DNA from: Kitasatospora fiedleri
GTDB lineage: Bacteria; Actinomycetota; Actinomycetes; Streptomycetales; Streptomycetaceae
Assembly: GCF_948472415.1 (NCBI RefSeq)
Contig: NZ_OX419519.1
Location: 4,340,001 to 4,404,000 of the forward strand
DNA: 64,000 bases
Reading direction: 5' to 3'
The position numbers and the translations under genes are program-made. The stretch's first letter is position 1; the number at the start of each line of letters is the position of its first letter. Below, piece after piece: positions 26,727 through 34,552 of this stretch. The notes below the pieces were generated by a model. The model saw only the letters and a list, made by a program, of their open reading frames with translations, ran no database searches and had not been told where the DNA came from.

Positions 26727-27071
26727 ATGACAGAACGCGCCATGCAGGAACCCACCCTGCTGCTGCTCACCGCCCTCGCGGACGCCCCCCGGCACGGGTA
26801 CGCGCTGATCCAGGAGATCGACGCGATCTCCGGGGGGCGGGTGCGGATGCGCACCGGCACCCTGTACGGCGCGCTCGACCGGCTGCTCCAGCAGGGCCTG
26901 ATCGCGGTCGCCGCCGAGGAGATCGTCGACGGCCGGGCCCGCCGCACGTACGCGCTCACCGACGGCGGGCGCGGCCTGCTCGCCGCCGAGGCCGAGCGCC
27001 TGCGCTCCGTCGCCGCCGAGGCCCAGCGCCGCCTCGGCGGCGCCGCCGCACCCCGGGGGGCCACCGCGTGA
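26727..27071 (+). CDS. PadR family transcriptional regulator
   Basis: A 114-residue winged helix-turn-helix protein. LLLLTALADAPRHGYALIQEI and RMRTGTLYGALDRL are the PadR-defining segments, and RRTYALTDGGR forms the wing. The C-terminal dimer helix is short, as in the PadR-s2 group. It usually represses a neighbouring multidrug or peptide exporter; the ABC genes directly upstream are the obvious target. ATG 26727 or ATG 26742; no clear ribosome site for the first, so a leaderless transcript is possible. It overlaps the next gene by 4 bases. Confidence 0.92.
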   Translation: MTERAMQEPTLLLLTALADAPRHGYALIQEIDAISGGRVRMRTGTLYGALDRLLQQGLIAVAAEEIVDGRARRTYALTDGGRGLLAAEAERLRSVAAEAQRRLGGAAAPRGATA

Positions 27072-28069
27072 GCGCCGTCGTCCCCGGCGGGCACCGCGCC
27101 GGTGTCGCCCTGCGCACCGTCCTCGCGCTGTACCCCGCCCGCTACCGCCGCGACCGGGGCGCCGAACTCGCCGAGGTGTTCGCCGACACCACCGCCGGGG
27201 CCGGGCGGCTGGCCACCGCCCGCGAGGCGTTCGACCTCGCCGCCTACGGCCTGCGGCTGCGCACCGGCCTCACCTCCACCGCGCGCGGCGGTCGGCTGCT
27301 GGCCGCCGCCGCCCCGCTGCTGGCCGGTACCCTGTTCGGGCTCCTCGCGCTCCCCGGCGACATGCGCTTCTGGCGGGTGCCGGCCGCGGCCCGGGCCGGG
27401 TTCGACGCCCCCTGGCGCCAACTGCCGGACAACCTCGCCCTGTTGGGCCTGGCCGTCGTCCCCGTGCTGCTGGCCGCCGCCGCGGCGTTCGGCGCCTGGC
27501 GGGCGGTCCGGACGCTGGCCGCGACCGTCGCCCTGCTCGCCGCCGTCCGGCTCGCGGTCGCGGCGTTCACCGCCCCCACCACCTGGGTGCTGCTGCTGGA
27601 CGCCACCGCCCTGCTGCCCTACCTCGCCGCGGGCGCGCTGCTCCTCGCCGCCCCCGCCGACCTGCTGGAACGGCCCAGCCGCCTGCTGGTCGCGGCCGGG
27701 GCGGGCGCCGGACTGCTGGTGACGAGGGCTCAGGGCGGCTACGACACCTGGCACCTGATGGACGGGTGGATGCCGCTGCTGCTCCTGCTCGCCCCGCTGC
27801 TGCTGCTCCTGTGCGCCGCCCGCGAGCGGCTGCTGCCCGCGGCGATCGGCCTGGCCGTGCTGCCGCTGACCACCTGGTTCAGCCTGTTCAGCCTCTGGGA
27901 GCAGGTCGGCGGGATGTGGCGGCTGGCGCCGCTGGCGGCGGCCGGCGCGCTCGGGCTGCTGCTCACCGGGCAGGCGCTGTCGGCCGGCCGGGCGGCCCGC
28001 GAGGGACGGAACGGCCTGGACGGTCTGGACGGTCTGGATGGTCCCGGCGGGCGGGCGGAACTCTCCTAG
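27068..28069 (+). CDS. multi-pass membrane protein of unknown function
   Basis: A 333-residue protein starting at GTG 27068, overlapping the padR stop (GTGA). After a soluble N-terminus with LALYPARYRRDRGAELAEVF, a phrase typical of membrane proteins paired with PadR in actinobacteria, there are about seven membrane segments (from residue 78 on). The C-terminus carries a short GLDGLDGLDG repeat made by a 9-base tandem repeat. PadR plus such a protein commonly forms a sensor-like pair; its actual role is unknown. Confidence 0.8.
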   Translation: MSAVVPGGHRAGVALRTVLALYPARYRRDRGAELAEVFADTTAGAGRLATAREAFDLAAYGLRLRTGLTSTARGGRLLAAAAPLLAGTLFGLLALPGDMRFWRVPAAARAGFDAPWRQLPDNLALLGLAVVPVLLAAAAAFGAWRAVRTLAATVALLAAVRLAVAAFTAPTTWVLLLDATALLPYLAAGALLLAAPADLLERPSRLLVAAGAGAGLLVTRAQGGYDTWHLMDGWMPLLLLLAPLLLLLCAARERLLPAAIGLAVLPLTTWFSLFSLWEQVGGMWRLAPLAAAGALGLLLTGQALSAGRAAREGRNGLDGLDGLDGPGGRAELS

Positions 28070-28182
28070 CGGGACGAACGGTGCGCCAACGGGGCGCGGC
28101 CGGAACGCGATCGGCGGGAGAAGCGGGGCCGAACGGCGGCGGGGGCTCGCCCGCCGCCTGCCGATGTGGCAGGCTATCCGAT

Positions 28183-28869
28183 ATGTCTAGACCAATGTTC
28201 GAAGTCATCGCGCTGACCCCCCAGGACGCCCGGGCCGCCGAGTCGGGCGGCGCCGACCGCCTCGAACTGGTCACCGACATGGCCGCCGACGGGCTCACCC
28301 CCACCACCAGGGACTTCGCCGCGATCCGCGCCGCCGTCGACCTCCCGCTGCGGGTCATGCTCCGCATCCGCGACGGCTTCACCCCCGGCGACCTCGACGA
28401 CCTGCTCGCCCGCACCGCCGCGCTGCGGGCCGAGGGCGCCGAGGAGTTCGTGCTCGGCTTCCTCACTCCCGACGGCGCGGTCGACCTCGCCGCGACCCGG
28501 GCCGTCGCCGAGGCCGTCGACGGCTGCCGCTGGACCTTCCACCGGGCGATCGACCACAGCGCCGACCGCTCCGAGGTCCGCGCCGCCGTCGCCGACCTCC
28601 CCGGCCTCGACACCTTCCTCACCTCCGGCGCGGCCGGCGGCGTCGACGCCGGCCGCGAGGTCCTGCTCGGCGAACTCGCCAAGTCCGGCGAGCCCGGCTA
28701 CCGCCAGCGGATTCTGGTCGGCGGCGGCCTGCGCGCCGAGCACGTCCCCGAGCTGCGCGCCGCGGGCTTCGACGCCTTCCACATCGGCGGCGCGGCCCGC
28801 GAGGGCGGCTGGGCGGGTGCGGTCGACCCGGCGAAGGTCGCGCAGTGGCGCGAGCTCATCGGCACCTGA
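28183..28869 (+). CDS. cutC: copper homeostasis protein CutC
   Basis: A 228-residue TIM-barrel protein of the CutC family, typical in length. FEVIALTPQDARAAESGGADRLELV, the family N-terminal signature, is present (quoted here only in part as ESGGADRLELV), followed by MLRIRDGFTPG and FHRAIDHS with the conserved His residues. The family is linked to copper tolerance but its enzymatic activity is unsettled. Start ATG 28183 or ATG 28195; neither has a good ribosome site and a GTCTAGAC palindrome overlaps the start, so a leaderless or repressor-controlled transcript is possible. Convergent with the helicase gene. Confidence 0.92.
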   Translation: MSRPMFEVIALTPQDARAAESGGADRLELVTDMAADGLTPTTRDFAAIRAAVDLPLRVMLRIRDGFTPGDLDDLLARTAALRAEGAEEFVLGFLTPDGAVDLAATRAVAEAVDGCRWTFHRAIDHSADRSEVRAAVADLPGLDTFLTSGAAGGVDAGREVLLGELAKSGEPGYRQRILVGGGLRAEHVPELRAAGFDAFHIGGAAREGGWAGAVDPAKVAQWRELIGT

Positions 28870-28875
28870 GCCGGT

Positions 28876-28946
28876 AGGGGCGCGGGGAACCGCGCCCCTG
28901 ACCGCGCTGCGGCGGGTGCGGCGGTTCTCCCCGCGCCCCCTTGACC
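28876..28946. terminator. bidirectional terminator between cutC and the helicase gene
   Basis: AGGGGCGCGG (28876-28885) pairs with CCGCGCCCCT (28890-28899) around GGAA, and a second copy of the sequence in inverted orientation (about 28920-28941) allows a larger alternative stem. This GGGGCGCGGGGAA type is a common Streptomyces terminator element. Confidence 0.75.
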
Positions 28947-28947
28947 G

Positions 28948-31134
28948 CTAGGCCAGTTCGGCCGGCAGCGGCTGCGCGTGCAGCACCGTCAGGCCGGAGA
29001 CCGCGCGGGTCAGCGAGACGTAGAGGCGGCGCAGGCCGGTGCGGTGGTCGGGCTCGCCCGCGACGATCGCGGCGGGTTCGTCGAGGACCACGTGGTCGTA
29101 CTCGAGGCCCTTGGCGAGCGAGGCCGGGACGAGGGTGAGGCGGGCCTCGGCGGTGGTCTCGGTGCCGGGGTCGAGGAAGGGCAGCCCCGCGGCGGTGAGC
29201 GCCGCGGCGAGCGCCGGGACGCGGGCGTCCGCGGCGATCAGGCCGACCGAGCCCTCGTGGCCGAGCGCCGCGCGGCAGGCGGCCAGGACGGCCGCGTCCA
29301 GCCCGTCCGGCCCGTCCAGCCCGTCCGGCCCGTCCGGCCCGTCCGGCCCGTCCAGCCCGTCCGGCCCGTCCGGGACGTCCGGGACGTGCCGGAGGGCGAG
29401 CGAGCCGGGCAGGTCGCGGACCGAGGTGGCGGGGGCCAGGCCGGGGGCGATCGCGGGGAGCAGCCGGGAGGCGTAGGCGATCACCTCGCCGGGGACGCGG
29501 AAGCCCTGGGTCAGCTCCTCGACGTGCGCGCCGTCCTTGCCGAGGTGGTGCAGTGCCTCCGGCCAGCTGCCGGTGGCCCACGGGGTGGTGCCCTGGGCGA
29601 GGTCGCCGAGGACGGTCGCCGAGCCGGTGGTGCAGCGCCGGCCGACCGCCCGGTACTGCATGGGGGAGAGGTCCTGGGCCTCGTCGACGACCACGTGGCC
29701 GAGCGAGGGGGTGCGGTGCACCAGGTCGGCGGCCTCGTCGATCAGCACGGCGTCGGCGGCGGACCAGGGCGCGGTGCGGGCGGAGCGCGGGGGTTTGGCC
29801 CAGAGCAGGGCGGCCTGCTCGTCGGCGTCCAGCACGCCGTCCGCCGCGGCGGCCAGGAAGTCGGCGTCGCCGAGCAGCCGGTGCACCAGCTTGACCGGGT
29901 CGACGGCGGGCCAGCACGCCTTGACGGTGGCCTTGACCGCCGCGTTGCGGGCGACGGCGTCCTGCACCCGGTCGTCCGGGGCCTCGCCGCCCTGCTCCAT
30001 CTTCACCAGCACGGCGTGCGCGATCCGCTGCGGCAGCGCCTCCAGGGCGGCCCCGTAGCGGATCTCCCGGGCCATCAACTCCCGGACGATCTCCTCCAGT
30101 TCGTGCGCGGGCACCCGCCAGCGGCGGGAGCCGCGGACGACCACGCAGGGCTCGGTGGGCAGCGTGATGCCGGCCCGCACCGCGGTGCGCAGGACGCGGG
30201 CCATCCGGGCGTCGCCCTTGATCCGGGCGGTGCCGGCGCTGTCGGTGCCGCGGACCTCGACGTGGCCGACCAGCTCCTGCACGGTGGCCTGGGCGACGTC
30301 CAACTCGCCGAGGGCGGGCAGCACCTGCTCGATGTACCGGAGGAAGGAGCGGTTCGGGCCGACCACCAGGGTGCCGGTGCGGGCCAGGCGCTCGCGGTGC
30401 GCGTACAGCAGATAGGCGACGCGGTGCAGGCCGACGGCGGTCTTCCCGGTGCCGGGGGCGCCCTGGACGCAGATGGTGCCGGTGACGTCGGCGCGGACGA
30501 TCTCGTCCTGCTCGGGCTGGATGGTGGCGACGATGTCGCGCATCGGACCGACGCGGGGCTTCTCGATCTCGGCGGCGAGCAGCGCGGAGCGCAGCGAGGA
30601 GGGGGTCCCCCCGGCCGAAGGCTGGGGGAGGGTGTCGGCCTCGTCCGGGTCGGAGAGGTTCTCGTCCTCGTAGGCGGTCAGCTCGCCGCCGGTGTAGCCG
30701 AACCGGCGGCGCTTGGCGACGTCCATCGGCTCGGTGCGGCTGGCCCGGTAGAACGGCTGGGAGACCGGGGCGCGCCAGTCGATCACCATCGGGTCGCCGT
30801 CGGCGTCGTGCACGTGCCGGCGGCCGATGTAGAAGCGCTCGCCGCCGCCGCCCTCGGACTCGGACGCGCTGATCGCGTGCAGGTAGTCGAGGCGGCCGAA
30901 GAACAGCGGGGTGTGCGCGAGGTCGGCCAGCGCCTTGATCCGCTCGTCGACCTGCCGCTGCAGCACCTGGGCGGAGACCCAGGTGCCCGCCACGTCGCGC
31001 AGGTCGAGCGCTTCGACGTCCTCGCGCATCGCCTTCAGCGCGGCCCGGGAGGCGGCCAGGTGGGAGCGTTCGCGGCCGAGCGGATCGGTGTCGGCGGCGA
31101 GCGCGTCGGCGGGGGTGGGAGTGGGGGAGTGCAC
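28948..31134 (-). CDS. HelD/HelR-type RNA polymerase-associated helicase (UvrD superfamily)
   Basis: A 728-residue superfamily 1 motor. A coiled-coil N-terminal arm (about 15-75) precedes Walker A GAPGTGKTAV (near 220), VVDEAQDLSPMQ (Walker B) and LYVSLTRAVSG near the end. HelD/HelR proteins pull stalled RNA polymerase off DNA and some protect it from rifamycins; I saw no rifamycin-associated palindrome upstream, so a constitutive HelD role is more likely. Two oddities: a 10-residue insert LPQPSAGGTP from a palindromic repeat, and a 30-residue (G/V)-(P/L)-D repeat before the last domain. GTG start 31134 with GGAAGG six bases upstream. Confidence 0.9.
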   Translation of the reverse strand: MHSPTPTPADALAADTDPLGRERSHLAASRAALKAMREDVEALDLRDVAGTWVSAQVLQRQVDERIKALADLAHTPLFFGRLDYLHAISASESEGGGGERFYIGRRHVHDADGDPMVIDWRAPVSQPFYRASRTEPMDVAKRRRFGYTGGELTAYEDENLSDPDEADTLPQPSAGGTPSSLRSALLAAEIEKPRVGPMRDIVATIQPEQDEIVRADVTGTICVQGAPGTGKTAVGLHRVAYLLYAHRERLARTGTLVVGPNRSFLRYIEQVLPALGELDVAQATVQELVGHVEVRGTDSAGTARIKGDARMARVLRTAVRAGITLPTEPCVVVRGSRRWRVPAHELEEIVRELMAREIRYGAALEALPQRIAHAVLVKMEQGGEAPDDRVQDAVARNAAVKATVKACWPAVDPVKLVHRLLGDADFLAAAADGVLDADEQAALLWAKPPRSARTAPWSAADAVLIDEAADLVHRTPSLGHVVVDEAQDLSPMQYRAVGRRCTTGSATVLGDLAQGTTPWATGSWPEALHHLGKDGAHVEELTQGFRVPGEVIAYASRLLPAIAPGLAPATSVRDLPGSLALRHVPDVPDGPDGLDGPDGPDGPDGLDGPDGLDAAVLAACRAALGHEGSVGLIAADARVPALAAALTAAGLPFLDPGTETTAEARLTLVPASLAKGLEYDHVVLDEPAAIVAGEPDHRTGLRRLYVSLTRAVSGLTVLHAQPLPAELA
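29296..29385. repeat. 9-base tandem repeat, ten units, inside the helicase gene
   Basis: Ten tandem copies of GTCC(G/A)GCCC-type units, the last two GTCCGGGAC. On the coding strand they encode (GPD/GLD/VPD)x10 without breaking the frame. The number of units is likely to vary between strains. Confidence 0.92.
30601..30630 (-). repeat. 30-base palindromic GC repeat, copy 2 (in-frame insert)
   Basis: Minus-strand sequence CTCCCCCAGCCTTCGGCCGG then GGGGACCCCC. Its 30-base length adds exactly ten codons (LPQPSAGGTP) to the helicase between DPDEADT and SSLRSALLAAEIEK. It matches copy 1 at 22249-22277. Confidence 0.8.
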
Positions 31135-31450
31135 GGCGGACCTTCCCGGCCGCCCGGCGGAAGGGGGCGGCGGACTCGTCTGGGCTCACGGTGAAAGGAC
31201 ACCGGCCGGTTCCCGAGCGGCCGGCACTCCCACGGCTGCCGGAGACGCTGGCACCACGGTTCGGGAGGGGCAGACGGACGATCCTAGACCCGGCACCCAC
31301 CGGGTGCGAATCCTTTTCCGGGCCCGTCCCCTGGGGGAGTCCCCCGGTACCGGGGTAGGGGGACGTACACCCCGGGAACGAGACGTGCCGCCGCGGGCCC
31401 GGGCCTTTGGGCCGATGCGCCCGCCCCGTTCGTGAACCTACCGTGGAGAC
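31135..31450. other. 316-base region upstream of the helicase
   Basis: No gene seen. It holds the GGAAGG ribosome site of the helicase, AT-poor sequence, and a palindromic block around 31331-31360 (CTGGGGGAGTCCCCCGGTAC followed by CGGGGTAGGGGG) that resembles the 29/30-base repeat family but is more diverged. A short CCTTTTCC pause-like tract is near 31313. Confidence 0.5.
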
Positions 31451-31615
31451 ATGAGGACCGAACGAGTGAACCCCCAGCTCAACGGCGTCCACGGCGCCCA
31501 CCCCGCCGCGGAGCGCCGCCGCCACCCGGTGGCCAACGCCGTCCGCAACGTCGGCATCGTGCTCGACACCGCCGCGCGCGTGCTCTTCCTCGGGCGCGAC
31601 GGCGTCAGGCTCTGA
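31451..31615 (+). CDS. small hypothetical protein (54 residues)
   Basis: ATG 31451 with GGAG five bases upstream opens a 54-residue frame ending TGA 31613-31615. It begins MRTERVNPQLNG and ends with VRNVGIVLDTAARVLFLGRD, an amphipathic or membrane-associating helix. Third-position G/C bias is strong. It is bounded downstream by the 15-base repeats. I do not know a family for it; moderate support only. Confidence 0.45.
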   Translation: MRTERVNPQLNGVHGAHPAAERRRHPVANAVRNVGIVLDTAARVLFLGRDGVRL

Positions 31616-31623
31616 CCGCGGGC

Positions 31624-31679
31624 CGACGAGCCGTGGCCCGACGAGCCGTGGCCCGACGAGCCGTGGCCCGACGAGCCGG
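31624..31679. repeat. 15-base tandem repeat (about 3.7 units)
   Basis: CGACGAGCCGTGGCC is repeated perfectly three times (31624-31668) with a partial fourth copy (31669-31679), between the 54-residue gene and the end of the XPB gene. Confidence 0.9.
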
Positions 31680-31697
31680 CCGGCCGCGGGCCGGCGG

Positions 31698-33326
31698 CTA
31701 CAGGTCGTCCGCGTCGACGATCCGGTACGCGTAGCCCTGCTCGGCCAGGAAGCGCTGGCGGTGCGCCGCGAAGTCCTGGTCGACGGTGTCCCGGGCGACC
31801 ACCGAGTAGAAGTGCGCCGCGTGCCCGTCCGCCTTCGGACGCAGCACCCGGCCCAGCCGCTGGGCCTCCTCCTGTCGGGAGCCGAACGTCCCGGACACCT
31901 GGATCGCGACGGTGGCCTCCGGCAGGTCGATCGAGAAGTTCGCGACCTTCGAGACCACCAGCACGCCGATCTCCTTCGACCGGAACGCCTCGAACAGCTT
32001 CTCCCGCTGGGCGTTCGAGGTCTCGCCCTTGATCACCGGGGCGTCCAGCGCCTCGCCCAGCTCGTCCAGCTGGTCGATGTACTGGCCGATCACCAGGGTC
32101 TGGTCGCCCTCGTGCTTCTTCACCAGCCGCTCCACCACCCGGCGCTTGGTCGCCGTGGTCGAGCAGAACCGGTACTTCTCCTCCGGCTCGGCCGTCGCGT
32201 ACGCCAGGCGCTCGGAGTCGGTCAGCGTCACCCGCACCTCGCAGCAGTCGGCGGGCGCGATGTAGCCCTGCGCCTCGATCTCCTTCCACGGGGCGTCGAA
32301 CCGCTTCGGGCCGATCAGCGAGAACACGTCGCCCTCCCGGCCGTCCTCGCGCACCAGCGTCGCCGTCAGGCCGAGCCGGCGGCGGGCCTGCAGGTCGGCG
32401 GTGAACTTGAACACCGGCGCGGGCAGCAGGTGCACCTCGTCGTACACCACCAGGCCCCAGTTGCGGGCGTCGAACAGCTCCAGGTGCGCGTACACGCCCT
32501 TCCGCTTGGTCGTCATCACCTGGTAGGTGGCGATGGTGACCGGGCGGATCTCCTTGCGGGTGCCGCTGTACTCGCCGATCTCGTCCTCGGTCAGCGAGGT
32601 CCGCTTCACCAGCTCGTGCTTCCACTGCCGGGCCGAGACGGTGTTGGTCACCAGGATCAGCGTGGTCGACTTGGCCTCCGCCATCGCCGCCGCGCCCACC
32701 AGCGTCTTGCCCGCGCCGCACGGCAGCACGACCACGCCGGAGCCGCCGTGCCAGAACCCGTCCACCGCGTGCCGCTGGTACGGGCGCAGCTGCCAGCCGT
32801 CCTCCCGCAGCTCGATCGGGTGCGCCTCGCCGTCCACGTACCCGGCGTGGTCCTCGGCCGGCCAGCCCAGCTTCAGCAGCACCTGCTTGACCTGCCCGCG
32901 CTCCGAGGGGTGCACCAGCACGGTGTCCGGATCGACCCGGGCCCCCACCAGCGGCACGATCTTCTTCGAGCGCAGCACCTCCTCCAGCACCGGCCGGTCG
33001 GTGGTGGTCAGCACCAGCCCGTGCACCGGGTGCTTCTGCAACTGGAGCCGCCCGTAGCGCGCCATGGTGTCCGCGACGTCCACCAGCAGGGCGTGCGGCA
33101 CCGGGTAGCGCGAGTACTTCACCAGCGCGTCCACCACCTGCTCCGCGTCGTGCCCCGCCGCCCGCGCGTTCCACAGCCCCAGCGGCGTCACCCGGTACGT
33201 GTGCACGTGCTCCGGCGCCCGCTCCAACTCGGCGAACGGCGCGATCACCCGCCGGCACTCCGCCGCCTGCGGGTGGTCGACCTCCAACAGCAGCGTCTTG
33301 TCACTCTGCACGATCAAGCAGGACAC
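31698..33326 (-). CDS. DNA repair helicase XPB (superfamily 2)
   Basis: A 542-residue 3-prime to 5-prime DNA helicase of the bacterial XPB group. Walker A is LPCGAGKTLVG (near 198), the DEAH-type box YDEVHLLPA, motif III LGLTATLVREDG, and motif VI QRLGRVLRPK. The N-terminal 160 residues (from LIVQSDKTLLLEVDHPQA) are the XPB damage-recognition-like domain. Start GTG 33326 is chosen because GGAGG lies five bases upstream; the frame is open further but not protein-like. Roles in nucleotide excision repair or transcription are inferred. A related helicase-associated protein is coded at 37621-40113. Confidence 0.93.
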   Translation of the reverse strand: MSCLIVQSDKTLLLEVDHPQAAECRRVIAPFAELERAPEHVHTYRVTPLGLWNARAAGHDAEQVVDALVKYSRYPVPHALLVDVADTMARYGRLQLQKHPVHGLVLTTTDRPVLEEVLRSKKIVPLVGARVDPDTVLVHPSERGQVKQVLLKLGWPAEDHAGYVDGEAHPIELREDGWQLRPYQRHAVDGFWHGGSGVVVLPCGAGKTLVGAAAMAEAKSTTLILVTNTVSARQWKHELVKRTSLTEDEIGEYSGTRKEIRPVTIATYQVMTTKRKGVYAHLELFDARNWGLVVYDEVHLLPAPVFKFTADLQARRRLGLTATLVREDGREGDVFSLIGPKRFDAPWKEIEAQGYIAPADCCEVRVTLTDSERLAYATAEPEEKYRFCSTTATKRRVVERLVKKHEGDQTLVIGQYIDQLDELGEALDAPVIKGETSNAQREKLFEAFRSKEIGVLVVSKVANFSIDLPEATVAIQVSGTFGSRQEEAQRLGRVLRPKADGHAAHFYSVVARDTVDQDFAAHRQRFLAEQGYAYRIVDADDL

Positions 33327-33353
33327 GCATACCTCCACGGTTAGGATCGCCGA

Positions 33354-33941
33354 GTGACCGACGCCACATCTGCCGCTGCCCGAGCCATGCCTCGTGCCCG
33401 TCGCCCGAAGGGCGTTCCGGCGGGCACTCCCGGATTGCGCGCAGCCATCCATGTTCGCCTATCGCGCGAGGCAGAGGAAACGACGTCTCCCGAGCGGTAG
33501 CGCGCCGGCTGCGAAGCGCTCTGCCGGGCCCGGGGCCGGACCGTCGTCGCCGTCGAAGAGGACATCGACGTCTCGGGCTTCTCGCGCGGGCTCGAACGGC
33601 CCGGACTCCGGCGGGTGCTGTCGAGGCTAACCGAACTGGACGTCGTCGTATTCTTCAAGATCGACCGCCTGGCCCGCTCCACGGTGGACCTCGCCGAGAT
33701 CATGCGGATCACCGGGGCGGCCGACGTCGCGCTGGCGTCGGCGACCGAACCGCTGGACCTGACCACCTCCACGGGCCGCGCCACGGCGAAGGTGATCGCG
33801 ATCTTCACCGAGCTGGAGTCCGACACCATCGGCATGCGGGTCTCCAGCGCCCACGGGCACCTGCGGCGAGAGGCTCGGTACACCGGCGGACGCGTCCCCT
33901 CCGTTCTTCGAGTGTCCGGTCAGGGCCGGTGCTGGCGGTAG
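33354..33941 (+). pseudogene. serine site-specific recombinase remnant (nonsense mutation and truncation)
   Basis: From GTG 33354 the frame encodes a serine recombinase catalytic domain: AAIHVRLSREAEETTSPER (nucleophile Ser in RLS), an in-frame TAG at 33498-33500, then AGCEALCRARGRTVV, DIDVSGFSRG, FFKIDRLARS and IFTELESDTIG. The TAG replaces the Gln usual in TSPERQ, a C-to-T change. Homology stops at YTGGRVP, where a normal protein would continue into the recombinase and zinc-ribbon domains, so the 3-prime end is lost too. It marks a decayed integrated element next to the accessory module at 33.9-35.4 kb. Confidence 0.85.
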
Positions 33942-34165
33942 ACGGCCCACAGGTGCCCGCTGCCGTCGGCGAACCTTCGGTGCCCGTAGCGGTCGGACGC
34001 GCCCAGGACGGCAAGTACTTCCAGGTGGTCCAGGTCGCTGTCGTCGGAGTTCACCGGGAGTCTGATACGGATTCCTTCGGCGACTTCCGACACCTGCACT
34101 TCCGCGTCCGTCAGCGCCGCCAGCCGGGAGGCTGCCTCCCAGGCCCGCCGGGATGCCTCCGTCAC
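33920..34165 (-). CDS. small protein of the RAW...DR.GH family (module 1)
   Basis: An 81-residue protein from GTG 34165 (GGAGG four bases upstream). It has RRAWEAASRLA near the N-terminus, EVQVSEVAEGIRI in the middle, SDRYGHRRF near 62, and LWAVYRQHRP at the end. It aligns with residues 13-100 of the 115-residue protein at 61935-62282 (about 40% identity over 58 residues by eye). It overlaps the upstream 62-residue gene by 4 bases. Function unknown; always next to an HTH-DUF5919 regulator in this window. Its 3-prime end overlaps the recombinase remnant. Confidence 0.72.
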   Translation of the reverse strand: MTEASRRAWEAASRLAALTDAEVQVSEVAEGIRIRLPVNSDDSDLDHLEVLAVLGASDRYGHRRFADGSGHLWAVYRQHRP

Positions 34166-34350
34166 GGTTCCTCCGTCCGGTCTTCCGGCGGGGCGAGCTC
34201 GCCCAGCCCGGTGATGCCCTCGCGCCCGTCCCGCAGATACCGGACGAACACGCCGCAGGCGTGCACCGCCATCACCCGGACCGGTTCGCCGGAGCGCCGG
34301 TCGTAGGCGGTTCCGCCCTCCCGGGGTGCCCACTGCTCAGGCGTGCTCAT
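34162..34350 (-). CDS. small hypothetical protein (module 1)
   Basis: A 62-residue protein starting MSTPEQWAPREGG. It has one hydrophobic core strand pair (VRVMAVHACGVFVRYL) and an acidic tail. It resembles a small beta-barrel-like protein. It is the middle gene of a three-gene unit with overlaps of 4 and 14 bases, strongly suggesting co-translation. Family not recognised. Confidence 0.65.
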   Translation of the reverse strand: MSTPEQWAPREGGTAYDRRSGEPVRVMAVHACGVFVRYLRDGREGITGLGELAPPEDRTEEP

Positions 34351-34525
34351 CAGCCCACCTCACCGCCTCGCCGAAGAACCGGAACGTCATCGGTTCGCCG
34401 TCCGGGCCGGCCACGCGGCGATCGGCGACGGTGCTGTCGGTCAGACCCCAGAGATCCGTCACCAACGCATCAGGTTCCCCCGTCACCGGTAAGACTCTGT
34501 AGCGCTGAAAGGGCGTGGCGGGCAT
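34337..34525 (-). CDS. small hypothetical protein with a TTA codon (module 1)
   Basis: A 62-residue protein starting MPATPFQRYRVLPVTGEPD and ending GEAVRWADEHA. Leu12 is encoded by TTA (bases 34492-34490 on the minus strand), a codon read only by the bldA tRNA in Streptomyces and nearly absent from core genes. First gene of the three-gene unit, divergent from the HTH-DUF5919 gene. Function unknown. Confidence 0.65.
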   Translation of the reverse strand: MPATPFQRYRVLPVTGEPDALVTDLWGLTDSTVADRRVAGPDGEPMTFRFFGEAVRWADEHA

Positions 34526-34552
34526 GGGCCGCTCCTCCGTCCGGTCGGATCA

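Noticed and set aside
29296..29385. Tandem repeats as a CRISPR array (also 31624-31679)
   Set aside because: Units are 9 or 15 bases with no spacers, and one array is inside a coding frame. No cas genes are present.
28948..31134. Rifamycin-inducible HelR with its associated palindrome
   Set aside because: The upstream region lacks a sequence resembling the known 19-base rifamycin-associated element, so a general HelD call is safer.
31331..31360. A third copy of the 29/30-base palindrome
   Set aside because: It shares CTGGGGGAG and GGGGG blocks but the centre (GGTACC) differs; it may be a relative, but not a copy.
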